DNA of 64,000 nucleotides from Arenicola marina (Eukaryota > Annelida > Polychaeta > Arenicolidae). Under the pieces are notes generated by a model, which made no database searches, was not told the origin of the DNA, and saw only the letters and a program-made list of their open reading frames with translations. Where the stretch lies: contig OZ025257.1 in the NCBI GenBank assembly GCA_964019135.1, positions 27,698,352-27,762,351 of the forward strand, given 5' to 3'. This document shows positions 32,768 to 47,253 of this stretch, one piece after another. How positions within the stretch are numbered: the stretch's first letter is position 1; every line of letters begins with the position of its first letter. Both the position numbers and the translations under genes were made by a program.

Positions 32768-35700
32768 ATGACCCGGTTACACTATAACCAGATTCTATGC
32801 CAAGTTGTACTTTCTAGGGTCATTTTGGAGTATATTGGGGTACAAAATAACATAGGTGGCATAGCTCTCTATGCCTTTGGGAATGTGGTAGAATCCAGAA
32901 ATATGACATATTTCAGCGATAAATGGACTTTTTTTCGAGAGGTAAGGTTATACAATGAACCGGTTACCCTATAACGAAATTCTGTGCCAAGTTGTACTTT
33001 CTAGGGTCATTTTGGGTTATATTGGACTACAAAATAACATAGGTGGCATAGCTCTCTATGCCTTTGGGAATGTGGTAGAATCTAGAAGGATGACATATTT
33101 CAGCGAAAAATGTACTGTTTTCGACGGGTACGGTTATACAATGACCCGGTTATACTATAACCAGATTCTGTGCCAAGTTGTACTTTCTAGGGTCATTTTG
33201 GGTTATATTGGGCTACAAAATAACATAGGTGGCATAGCTCTCTATGCCTTTGGGAATGTGGTAGAATCCAGAAAGATGACATATTTCAGCGAAAAATGGA
33301 CTTTTTTTGACGGGTAAGGTTATACAATGACCCGGTTACACTATAACCAGAGTCTGTGCCAAGTTGTACTTTCTAGGGTCATTTTGGGTTATATTGGGCT
33401 ACAAAATGACATAGATAGCATAGCAGTCTATGCCTTTGGCAATGTGGTAGAATCCAGAAAGATGACATATTTCGGCGAAAAATGGACTTTTTTTGACGGG
33501 TAAGGTTATACAATGACCCGGTTACACTATAACCAGAGTCTGTGCCAAGTTGTACTTTCTAGGGTCATTTTGGGTTATATTGGGCTACAAAATAACATAG
33601 ATAGCATACCAGTCTATGCCTTTGGGAATGTGGTAGAATCCAGAAAGATCACATATTTCGGCGAAAAATGTACTGTTTTCGACGGGTACGGTTATACAAT
33701 GACCCGGTTACACTATAACCAGATTCTGTGCCAAGTTGTACTTTCTAGGGTCATTTTGGGTTATATTGGGGTACAAAATAACATAGGTGGCATAGCTCTC
33801 TATGCCTTTGGGAATGTGGTAGAATCCAGAAAGATGACATATTTCGGCGAAAAATGTACTGTTTTCGACGGGTACGGTTATACAATGACCCGGTTATACT
33901 ATAACCAGATTCTGTGCCAAGTTGTACTTTCTAGGGTCATTTTGGGTTATATTGGGCTACAAAATAACATAGGTGGCATAGCTCTCTATGCCTGAGGGAA
34001 TGTGGTAGAATCCAGAAAGATGACATATTTCAGCGAAAAATGGATTTTTTTCGACGGGTAAGGTTATACAATGACCCGGTTACACTATAACCAGATTCTG
34101 TGCCAAGTTGTACTTTCTAGGGTCATTTTTGGGTTATATTGGGCTACAAAATAACATAGGTGGCATAGCTCTCTATGCCTTTGGGAATGTGGTAGAATCC
34201 AGAAAGATGACATATTTCAGGGAAAAATGGATTTTTTTCGACGGGTAAGGTTATACAATGACCCGGTTACACTATAACCAGATTCTGTGCCAAGTTGTAC
34301 TTTCTAGGGTCATTTTTGGGTTATATTGGGCTACTAAATAACATAGGTGGCATAGCTCTCTATGCCTTTGGGAATGTGGTAGAATCCAGAAATATGACAT
34401 ATTTCAGCGATAAATGGACTTTTTTTCGATAGGTAAGGTTATACAATGATCCGGTTACCCTATAACCAAATTCTGTGCCAAGTTGTACTTTCTAGGGTCA
34501 TTTTGGGTTATATTGGGCTACAAAATAACATAGGTGGCATAGCTCTCTATGCCTTTGGGAATGTGGTAAAATCCAGAAAGATGACATATTTCGGCGAAAA
34601 ATGTACTGTTTTCGACGGGTACGGTTATACAATGACCCGGTTACACTATAACCAGATTCTGTGCCAAGTTGTACTTTCTAGGGTCATTTTGGGTTATATT
34701 GGGCTACAAAATAACATAGATAGCATAGCAGTCTATGCCTTTGGGAATGTGGTAGAATCCAGAAAGATGACATATTTCGGCGGAAAATGGACTTTTTTCG
34801 AGAGGTAAGGTTATACAATGATCCAGTTACACTATAACCAGAATCTATGCCAAGTTGCACTTTCTAGGGTCATTTTGGGTTATATTGGGCTACAAAATAA
34901 CATATGTGGCATAGCTCTCTATGCCTTTGGGAATGTGGTAAAATCCAGAAAGATGACATATTTCGGCGAAAAATGTACTGTTTTCGACGGGTACGGTTAT
35001 ACAATGACCCGGTTACACTATAACCAAATTCTGTGCCAAGTTGTACTTTCTAGGGTCATTTTGGGTTATATTGGGGTACAAAATAACATAGGTGGCATAG
35101 CTCTCTATGCCTTTGGGAATGTGGTAGAATCCAGAAAGATGACATATTTCAGCGAAAAATGTACTGTTTTCGACGGGTACGGTTATACAATGACCCGGTT
35201 ATACTATAACCAGATTCTGTGCCAAGTTGTACTTTCTAGGGTCATTTTGGGTTATATTGGGCTACAAAATAACATAGGTGGCATAGCTCTCTATGCCTTT
35301 GGAAATGTGGTAGAATTCAGAAAGGTGACATATTTCAGCGAAAAATGGACTTTTTTTGACGGGTAAGGTTATACAATGACCCGGTTACACTATAACCAGA
35401 GTCTGTGCCAAGTTGTACTTTCTAGGGTCATTTTGGGTTATATTGGGCTACAAAATAACATAGATAGCATAGCAGTCTATGCCTTTGGGAATGTGGTAGA
35501 ATCCAGAAAGATGACATATTTCGGCGGAAAATGGACTTTTTTCGAGAGGTAAGGTTATACAATGATCCAGTTACACTATAACCAGAATCTATGCCAAGTT
35601 GTACTTTCTAGGGTCATTTTGGGTTATATTGGGCTACAAAATAACATATGTGGCATAGCTCTTTATGCCTTTGGGAATGTGGTAGAATCCAGAAAGATGA

Positions 35701-38700
35701 CTCATTTCGGTGAAAAAGTGACAATATTTGTTATACAATGCCCCGGTTACACTATAACCAAATTCTGTGCCAAGTTGAACTTTCTTGGGTCATTTTGGGT
35801 TATATTGGGCTACAAAATAACATAGGTGGCATAGCTTTCTATGCCTTTGGGAATGTGGTAGAATCCAGAAATATGACATATTTCGGCGAAAAATGTACTG
35901 TTTTCGACGGGTAAGGTTATACAATGACCCGGTTACCCTATAACCAGATTCTATGCCAAGTTGTACTTTCTAGGGTCATTTTGGAGTATATTGGGGTACA
36001 AAATAACATAGGTGGCATAGCTCTCTATGCCTTTGGGAATGTGGTAGAATCCAGAAATATGACATATTTCAGCGATAAATGGACTTTTTTTCGAGAGGTA
36101 AGGTTATACAATGACCCGGTTACCCTAAAACCAAATTCTGTGCCAAGTTGTACTTTCTAGGGTTATTTTAGGTTATATTGGGCTACAAAATAACACATGT
36201 GGCATAGCTCTCTATGCCTTTGGGAATGTGGTAGAATCCAAAAAGATGACATATTTCGGCGAAAAATGTACTGTTTTCGACGGGTACTGTTATACAATGA
36301 CCCGGTTACACTATAACCAGATTCTGTGCCAAGTTGTACTTTCTAGGGTCATTTTGGGTTATATTGAGCTACAAAATAACATAGGTGGCATAGCTCTCTA
36401 TGCCTTTGGGAATGTGGTAGAATCCAGAAGGATGACATATTTCAGCGAAAAATGTACTGTTTTCGACGGGTACGGTTATACAATGACCCGGTTATACTAT
36501 AACCAGATTCTGTGCCAAGTTGTACTTTCTAGGGTCCTTTTGGGTTATATTGGGCTACAAAATAACATAGGTGGCATAGCTCTCTATGCCTTTGGGAATG
36601 TGGTAGAATCCAGAAAGATGACATATTTCAGCGAAAAATGGACTTTTTTTGACGGGTAAGGTTATACAATGACCCGGTTACACTATAACCAGATTCTGTG
36701 CCAAGTTGTACTTTCTAGGGTCATTTTGGGTTATATTGCGCTACAAAATAACATAGATAGCATAGCAGTCTATGCCTTTGGGAATGTGGTAGAATCCAGA
36801 AAGATGACATATTTCGGCGAAAAATGTACTGTTTTCGACGGGTACGGTTATACAATGACCCGGTTACACTATAACCAGATTCTGTGCCAAGTTGTACTTT
36901 CTAGGGTCATTTTGGGTTATATTGGGGTACAAAATAACATAGGTGGCATAGCTCTCTATGCCTTTGGGAATGTGGTAGAATCCAGAAAGATGACATATTT
37001 CGGCGAAAAATGTACTGTTTTCGACGGGTACGGTTATACAATGACCCGGTTATACTATAACCAGATTCTGTGCCAAGTTGTACTTTCTAGGGTCATTTTG
37101 GGTTATATTGGGCTACAAAATAACATAGGTGGCATAGCTCTCTATGCCTTTGGGAATGTGGTAGAATCCAGAAAGATGACATATTTCAGCGAAAAATGGA
37201 TTTTTTTCGACGGGTAAGGTTATACAATGACCCGGTTACACTATAACCAGATCCTGTGCCAAGTTGTACTTTTTAGGGTCATTTTTGGGTTATATTGGGC
37301 TACAAAATAACATAGGTGGCATAGCTCTCTATGCCTTTGGGAATGTGGTAGAATCCAGAAAGATGACATATTTCAGCGAAAAATGGATTTTTTTCGACGG
37401 GTAAGGTTATACAATGACTCGGTTACACTATAACCAGTTTCTGTGCCAAGTTGTACTTTCTAGGGTCATTTTTGGGTTATATTGGGCTACTAAATAACAT
37501 AGGTGGCATAGCTCTCTATGCCTTTGGGAATGTGGTAGAATCCAGAAATATGACATATTTCAGCGAAAAATGGACTTTTTTTCGAGAGGTAAGGTTATAC
37601 AATGACCCGGTTACCCTATAACCAAATTCTGTGCCAAGTTGTACTTTCTAGGGTCATTTTGGGTTATATTGGGCTACAAAATAACATATGTGGCATAGCT
37701 CTCTATGCCTTTGGGAATGTGGTAAAATCCAGAAAGATGACATATTTCGGCGAAAAATATACTGTTTTCGACGGGTACGGTTATACAATGACCCGGTTAC
37801 ACTATAACCAGATTCTGTGCCAAGTTGTACTTTCTAGGGTCATTTTGGGTTATATTGGGGTACAAAATAACATAGGTGGCATAGCTCTCTATGCCTTTGG
37901 GAATGTGGTAGAATCCAGAAAGATGACATATTTCAGCGAAAAATGTACTGTTTTCGACGGGTACGGTTATACAATGACCCGGTTATACTATAACCAGATT
38001 CTGTGCCAAGTTGTACTTTCTAGGGTCATTTTGGGTTATATTGGGCTACAAAATAACATAGGTGGCATAGCAGTCTATGCCTTTGGGAATGTGGTAGAAT
38101 CCAGAAAGATGACATATTTCGGTGGAAAATGGACTTTTTTCGAGAGGTAAGGTTATACAATGATCCAGTTACACTATAACCAGAATCTATGCCAAGTTGT
38201 ACTTTCTAGGGTCATTTTGGGTTATATTGGGCTACAAAATAACATAGGTGGCATAGCTCTTTATGCCTTTGGGAATGTGGTAGAATCCAGAAAGATGACT
38301 CATTTCGGTGAAAAAGTTACAATATTTGTTATACAATGCCCCGGTTACACTATAACCAAATTCTGTGCCAAGTTGAACTTTCTTGGGTCATTTTGGGTTA
38401 TATTGGGCTACAAAATAACATAGGTGGCATAGCTTTCTATGCCTTTGGGAATGTGGTAGAATCCAGAAAGATGACATATTTCGGCGAAAAATGTACTGTT
38501 TTCGACGGGTAAGGTTATACAATGACCCGGTTACACTATAACCAGATTCTGTGCCAAGTTGTACTTTCTAGGGTCATTTTGGAGTATATTGGGGTACAAA
38601 ATAACATAGGTGGCATAGCTCTTTATGCCTGAGGGAATGTGGTAGAATCCAGAAAGATGACATATTTCAGCGAAAAATGGATTTTTTTCGACGGGCAAGG

Positions 38701-41700
38701 TTATACAATGACCCGGTTACACTATAACCAGATTCTGTGCCAAGTTGTACTTTCTAGGGTCATTTTGGGTTATATTGGGCTACAAAATAACATAGGTGGC
38801 ATAGCTCTCTATGCCTTTGGGAATGTGGTAGAATCCAGAAAGATGACATATTTCGGCGAAAAATGTACTGTTTTCGACGGGTAAGGTTATACAATGACCC
38901 GGTTACACTATAACCAGATTCTGTGTCAAGTTGTACTTTCTAGGGTCATTTTGGGTTATATTGGGGTACAAAATAACATAGGTGGCATAGCTCTCTATGC
39001 CTTTGGGAATGTGGTAGAATCCAGAAATATGACATATTTCAGCGAAAAATGGACTTTTTTTCGAGAGGTAAGGTTATACAATGACCCGGTTACCCTATAA
39101 CCAAATTCTGTGCCAAGTTGTACTTTCTAGGGTCATTTTGGGTTATATTGGGCTACAAAATAACATAGGTGGCATAGCTCTCTATGCCTTTGGGAATGTG
39201 GTAGAATCCAGAAATATGACATATTTCAACGAAAAATTGTCTTTTTTCGAGAGGTAAGGTTATACAATGACCCGGTTATACTATAACCAGATTCTGTGCC
39301 AAGTTGTACTTTCTAGGATCATTTTGGGTTATATTGGACTACAAAATAACATAGGTGGCATAGCTCTCTATGCCTTTGGGAATGTGGTAGAATCCAGAAA
39401 GATGACATATTTCAGCGAAAAATGGATTTTTTTCGACGGGTAAGGTTATACAATGACCCGGTTACACTATAACCAGATTCTGTGCCAAATTGTACTTTCT
39501 AGGGTCATTTTGGGTTATATTGGGCTACAAAATAACATAGGTGGCATAGCTCTCTATGCCTTTGGGAATGTGGTAGAATCCAGAAATATGACATATTTCG
39601 ACGAAAAATTGTCTTTTTTCGAGAGGTAAGGTTATACAATGACCCGGTTATACTATAACCAAATTCTGTGCCAAGTTGTACTTTCTAGGATCATTTTGGG
39701 TTATATTGGACTACAAAATAACATAGGTGGCATAGCTCTCTATGCCTTTGGGAATGTGGTAGAATCCAGAAAGATGACATATTTCAGCGAAAAATGGATT
39801 TTTTTCGACGGGTAAGGTTATACAATGACCCGGTTACACTATAACCAGATTCTATGCCAAGTTGTACTTTCTAGGGTCATTTTGGAGTATATTGGGGTAC
39901 AAAATAACATAGGTGGCATAGCTCTCTATGCCTTTGTGAATGTGGTAGAATCCAGAAAGGTGACATATTTCAGCGAAAAATGGATTTTTTTCGACGGGTA
40001 AGGTTATACAATGACCCGGTTACACTATAACCAGATTCTATGCCAAGTTGTACTTTCTAGGGTCATTTTGGAGTATATTGGGGTACAAAATAACATAGGT
40101 GGCATAGCTCTCTATGCCTTTGGGAATGTGGTAGAATCCAGAAATATGACATATTTCAGCGATAAATGGACTTTTTTTCGAGAGGTAAGGTTATACAATG
40201 ACCCGGTTACCCTATAACCAAATTCTGTGCCAAGTTCTACTTTCTAGGGTCATTTTGGGTTATATTGGGCTACAAAATAACATAGGTGGCATAGCTCTCT
40301 ATGCCTTTGGGAATGTGGTAGAATCCAGAAGGATGACATATTTCAGCGAAAAATGTACTGTTTTCGACGGGTACGGTTATACAATGACCCGGTTATACTA
40401 TAACCAGATTCTGTGCCAAGTTGTACTTTCTAGGGTCATTTTGGGTTATATTGGGCTACAAAATAACATAGGTGGCATAGCTCTCTATGCCTTTGGGAAT
40501 GTGGTAGAATCCAGAAAGATGACATATTTCAGCGAAAAATGGACTTTTTTTGACGGGTAAGGTTATACAATGACCCGGTTACACTATAACCAGAGTCTGT
40601 GCCAAGTTGTACTTTCTAGGGTCATTTTGGGTTATATTGGGCTACAAAATGACATAGATAGCATAGCAGTCTATGCCTTTGGGAATGTGGTAGAATCCAG
40701 AAAGATGACATATTTCGGCGAAAAATGGACTTTTTTTGACGGGTAAGGTTATACAATGACCCGGTTACACTATAACCAGAGTCTGTGCCAAGTTGTACTT
40801 TCTAGGGTCATTTTGGGTTATATTGGGCTACAAAATAACATAGATAGCATACCAGTCTATGCCTTTGGGAATGTGGTATAATCCAGAAAGATCACATATT
40901 TCGGCGAAAAATGTACTGTTTTCGACGGGTACGGTTATACAATGACCCGGTTACACTATAACCAGATTCTGTGCCAAGTTGTACTTTCTAGGGTCATTTT
41001 GGGTTATATTGGGGTACAAAATAACATAGGTGGCATAGCTCTCTATGCCTTTGGGAATGTGGTAGAATCCAGAAAGATGACATATTTCGGCGAAAAATGT
41101 ACTGTTTTCGACGGGTACGGTTATACAATGACCCGGTTATACTATAACCAGATTCTGTGCCAAGTTGTACTTTCTAGGGTCATTTTGGGTTATATTGGGC
41201 TACAAAATAACATAGGTGGCATAGCTCTCTATGCCTGAGGGAATGTGGTAGAATCCAGAAAGATGACATATTTCAGCGAAAAATGGATTTTTTTCGACGG
41301 GTAAGGTTATACAATGACCCGGTTACACTATAACCAGATTCTGTGCCAAGTTGTACTTTCTAGGGTCATTTTTGGGTTATATTGGGCTACAAAATAACAT
41401 AGGTGGCATAGCTCTCTATGCCTTTGGGAATGTGGTAGAATCCAGAAAGATGACATATTTCAGCGAAAAATGGATTTTTTTCGACGGGTAAGGTTATACA
41501 ATGACCCGGTTACACTATAACCAGATTCTGTGCCAAGTTGTACTTTCTAGGGTCATTTTTGGGTTATATTGGGCTACTAAATAACATAGGTGGCATAGCT
41601 CTCTATGCCTTTGGGAATGTGGTAGAATCCAGAAATATGACATATTTCAGCGATAAATGGACTTTTTTTCGAGAGGTAAGGTTATACAATGACCCGGTTA

Positions 41701-44700
41701 CCCTATAACCAAATTCTGTGCCAAGTTGTACTTTCTAGGGTCATTTTGGGTTATATTGGGCTACAAAATAACATAGGTGGCATAGCTCTCTATGCCTTTG
41801 GGAATGTGGTAAAATCCAGAAAGCTGACATATTTCAATGAAAAAATGTCTTTTTTCGAGAGGTAAGGTTATACAATGGCCCGGTTATACTATAACCAAAT
41901 TCTGTGCCAAGTTGTACTTGCTAGGATCTTCTAGGGTTATATTGGACTACAAAATAACATAGGTGGCATAGCTCTCTATGCCTTTGGGAATGTGGTAGAA
42001 TGCAGAAAGATGACATATTTCAGCGAAAAATGGATTTTTTTCGACGGGTAAGGTTATACAATGACCCGGTTACACTATAACCAGATTCTATGCCAAGTTG
42101 TACTTTCTAGGGTCATTTTGGAGTATATTGGGGTACAAAATAACATAGGTGGCATAGCTCTCTATGCCTTTGGGAATGTGGTAGAATCCAGAAATATGAC
42201 ATATTTCAGCGATAAATGGACTTTTTTTCGAGAGGTAAGGTTATACAATGACCCGGTTACCCTATAACCAAATTCTGTGCCAAGTTGTACTTTCTAGGGT
42301 CATTTTAGGTTATATTGGGCTACAAAATAACATATGTGGCATAGCTCTCTATGCCTTTGGGAATGTGGTAGAATCCAAAAAGATGACATATTTCGGCGAA
42401 AAATGTACTGTTTTCGACGGGTACGGTTATACAATGACCCGGTTACACTATAACCAGATTCTGTGCCAAGTTGTACTTTCTAGGGTCATTTTGGGTTATA
42501 TTGGGGTACAAAATAACATAGGTGGCATAGCTCTCTATGCCTTTGGGAATGTGGTAGAAACCAGAAGGATGACATATTTCAGCGAAAAATGTACTGTTTT
42601 CGACGGGTACGGTTATACAATGACCCGGTTATACTATAACCAGATTCTGTGCCAAGTTGTACTTTCTAGGGTCATTTTGGGTTATATTGGGGTACAAAAT
42701 AACATAGGTGGCATAGCTCTCTATGCCTTTGGGAATGTGGTAGAATCCAGAAAGATGACATATTTCAGCGAAAAATGGACTTTTTTTGACGGGTAAGGTT
42801 ATACAATGACCCGGTTACACTATAACCAGAGTCTGTGCCAAGTTGTACTTTCTAGGGTCATTTTGGGTTATATTGGGCTACAAAATAACATAGATAGCAT
42901 AGCAGTCTATGCCTTTGGCAATGTGGTAGAATCCGGAAAGATGACATATTTCGGCGAAAAATGGACTTTTTTTGACGGGTAAGGTTATACAATGACCCGG
43001 TTACACTATAACCAGAGTCTGTGCCAAGTTGTACTTTCTAGGGTCATTTTGGGTTATATTGGGCTACAAAATAACATAGATAGCATAGCCGTCTATGCCT
43101 TTGGGAATGTGGTAGAATCCAGAAAGATGACATATTTCGGCGAAAAATGTACTGTTTTCGACGGGTACGGTTATACAATGACCCGGTTACACTATAACCA
43201 GATTCTGTGCCAAGTTGTACTTTCTAGGGTCATTTTGGGTTATATTGGGGTACAAAATAACATAGGTGGCATAGCTCTCTATGCCTTTGGGAATGTGGTA
43301 GAATCCAGAAAGATGACATATTTCGGCGAAAAATGTACTGTTTTCGACGGGTACGGTTATACAATGACCCGGTTATACTATAACCAGATTCTGTGCCAAG
43401 TTGTACTTTCTAGGGTCATTTTGGGTTATATTGGGCTACAAAATAACATAGGTGGCATAGCTCTCTATGCCTGAGGGAATGTGGTAGAATCCAGAAAGAT
43501 GACATATTTCAGCGAAAAATGGATGTTTTTCGACGGGTACGGTTATACAATGACCCGGTTACACTATAACCAGATTCTGTGCCAAGTTGAACTTTCTTGG
43601 GTCATTTTGGGTTATATTGGGCTACAAAATAACATAGGTGGCATAGCTTTCTATGCCTTTGGGAATGTGGTAGTATCCAGAAAGATGACATATTTCGGCG
43701 AAAAATGTACTGTTTTCGACGGGTAAGGTAATACAATGACCCGGTTACACTATAACCAAATTCTGTGCCAAGTTGTACTTTCTAGGGTCATTTTGGAGTA
43801 TAGTGGGGTACAAAATAACATAGGTGGCATAGCTCTCTATGCCTTTGGGAATGTGGTAGAATCCAGAAATATGACATATTTCAGCGAAAAATTGACTTTT
43901 TTTCGAGAGGTAAGGGTATACAATGACCCGGTTACCCTATAACCAAATTCTGTGCCAAGTTGTACTTTCTATGGTCATTTTGAGTTATATTGGGCTACAA
44001 AATAACATATGTGGCATAGCTCTCTATGCCTTTGGGAATGTGGTAGAATCCAGAAAGATGACATATTTCGGCGAAAAATGTACTGTTTTCGACGGGTACG
44101 GTTATACAATGATCCAGTTACACTATAACCAGAATCTATGCCAAGTTGTACTTTCTAGGGTCATTTTGGGTTATATTGGGCTACAAAATAACATATGTGG
44201 CATAGCTCTTTATGCCTTTGGGAATGTGGTAGAATCCAGAAAGATGACTCATTTCGGTGAAAAAGTTACAATATTTGTTATACAATGCCCCGGTTACACT
44301 ATAACCAAATTCTGTGCCAAGTTGAACTTTTTTGGGTCATTTTGGGTTATATTGGGCTACAAAATAACATAGGTGGCATAGCTTTCTATGCCTTTGGGAA
44401 TGTGGTAGAATCCAGAAAGATGACATATTTCGGCGAAAAATGTACTGTTTTCGACGGGTAAGGTTATACAATGACCCGGTTACACTATAACCAGATTCTG
44501 TGCCAAGTTGTACTTTCTAGGGTCATTTTGGAGTATATTGGGGTACAAAATAACATAGGTGGCATAGCTCTCTATGCCTGAGGGAATGTGGTAGAATCCA
44601 GAAAGATGACATATTTCAGCGAAAAATGGATTTTTTTCGACGGGTAAGGTTATACAATGACCCGGTTACACTATAACCAGATTCTGTGCCAAGTTGTACT

Positions 44701-47253
44701 TTCTAGGGTCATTTTGGGTTATATTGGGCTACAAAATAACATAGGTGGCATAGCTCTCTATGCCTTTGGGAATGTGGTAGAATCCAGAAAGATGACATAT
44801 TTCGGCGAAAAATGTACTGTTTTCGACGGGTAAGGTTATACAATGACCCGGTTACACTATAACCAGATTCTGTGCCAAGTTGTACTTTCTAGGGTCATTT
44901 TGGAGTATATTGGGCTACAAAATAACATAGGTGGCATAGCTCTCTATGCCTTTGGGAATGTGGTAGAATCCAGAAATATGACATATTTCAACGAAAAATT
45001 GTCTTTTTTCGAGAGGTAAGGTTATACAATGACCCGGTTATACTATAACCAAATTCTGTGCCAAGTTGTACTTTCTAGGATCATTTTGGGTTATATTGGA
45101 CTACAAAATAACATAGGTGGCATAGCTCTCTATGCCTTTGGGAATGTGGTAGAATCCAGAAAGATGACATATTTCAGCGAAAAATGGATTTTTTTCGACG
45201 GGTAAGGTTATACAATGACCCGGTTACACTATAACCAGATTCTGTGCCAAATTGTACTTTCTAGGGTCATTTTGGGTTATATTGGGCTACAAAATAACAT
45301 AGGTGGCATAGCTCTCTATGCCTTTGGGAATGTGGTAGAATCCAGAAATATGACATATTTCGACGAAAAATTGTCTTTTTTCGAGAGGTAAGGTTATACA
45401 ATGACCCGGTTATACTATAACCAAATTCTGTGCCAAGTTGTACTTTCTAGGATCATTTTGGGTTATATTGGACTACAAAATAACATAGGTGGCATAGCTC
45501 TCTATGCCTTTGGGAATGTGGTAGAATCCAGAAAGATGACATATTTCGGCGAAAAATGGATTTTTTTCGACGGGTAAGGTTATACAATGACCCGGTTACA
45601 CTATAACCAGATTCTATGCCAAGTTGTACTTTCTAGGGTCATTTTGGAGTATATTGGGGTACAAAATAACATAGGTGGCATAGCTCTCTATGCCTTTGGG
45701 AATGTGGTAGAATCCAGAAAGATGACATATTTCAGCGAAAAATGGATTTTTTTCGACGGGTAAGGTTATACAATGACCCGGTTACACTATAACCAGATTC
45801 TATGCCAAGTTGTACTTTCTAGGGTCATTTTGGAGTATATTGGGGTACAAAATAACATAGGTGGCATAGCTCTCTATGCCATTGGGAATGTGGTAGAATC
45901 CAGAAATATGACATATTTCAGCGATAAATGGACTTTTTTTCGAGAGGTAAGGTTATACAATGACCCGGTTACCCTATAACCAAATTCTGTGCCAAGTTGT
46001 ACTTTCTAGGGTCATTTTGGGTTATATTGGGCTACAAAATAACATAGGTGGCATAGCTCTCTATGCCTTTGGGAATGTGGTAGAATCCAGAAGGATGACA
46101 TATTTCAGCGAAAAATGGACTGTTTTCGACGGGTACGGTTATACAATGACCCGGTTATACTATAACCAGATTCTGTGCCAAGTTGTACTTTCTAGGGTCA
46201 TTTTGGGTTATATTGGGCTACAAAATAACATAGGTGGCATAGCTCTCTATGCCTTTGGGAATGTGGTAGAATCCAGAAAGATGACATATTTCAGCGAAAA
46301 ATGGACTTTTTTTGACGGGTAAGGTTATACAATGACCCGGTTACACTATAACCAGAGTCTGTGCCAAGTTGTACTTTCTAGGGTCATTTTGGGTTATATT
46401 GGGCTACAAAATGACATAGATAGCATAGCAGTCTATGCCTTTGGCAATGTGGTAGAATCCAGAAAGATGACATATTTCGGCGAAAAATGGACTTTTTTTG
46501 ACGGGTAAGGTTATACAATGACCCGGTTACACTATAACCAGAGTCTGTGCCAAGTTGTACTTTCTAGGGTCATTTTGGGTTATATTGGGCTACAAAATAA
46601 CATAGATAGCATACCAGTCTATGCCTTTGGGAATGTGGTAGAATCCAGAAAGCTCACATATTTCGGCGAAAAATGTACTGTTTTCGACGGGTACGGTTAT
46701 ACAATGACCCGGTTACACTATAACCAGATTCTGTGCCAAGTTGTACTTTCTAGGGTCATTTTGGGTTATATTGGGGTACAAAATAACATAGGTGGCATAG
46801 CTCTCTATGCCTTTGGGAATGTGGTAGAATCCAGAAAGATGACATATTTCGGCGAAAAATGTACTGTTTTCGACGGGTACGGTTATACAATGACCCGGTT
46901 ATACTATAACCAGATTCTGTGCCAAGTTGTACTTTCTAGGGTCATTTTGGGTTATATTGGGCTACAAAATAACATAGGTGGCATAGCTCTCTATGCCTTT
47001 GGGAATGTGGTAGAATCCAGAAAGATGACATATTTCAGCGAAAAATGGATTTTTTTCGACGGGTAAGGTTATACAATGACCCGGTTACACTATAACCAGA
47101 TTCTGTGCCAAGTTGTACTTTCTAGGGTCATTTTTGGGTTATATTGGGCTACAAAATAACATAGGTGGCATAGCTCTCTATGCCTTTGGGAATGTGGTAG
47201 AATCCAGAAAGATGACATATTTCAGCGAAAAATGGATTTTTTTCGACGGGTAA
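32768..47253 (+). repeat. 39-monomer block duplication (7,243-bp offset)
   Basis: The stretch from 32768 matches that from 40011. The ACAAAATGAC variant at 33401 recurs at 40644, and ATAGCATACCAGTC follows in both. The match is clear over the first 1.2 kb. Beyond that I followed it less closely, so the outer limit is approximate. Confidence 0.6.
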
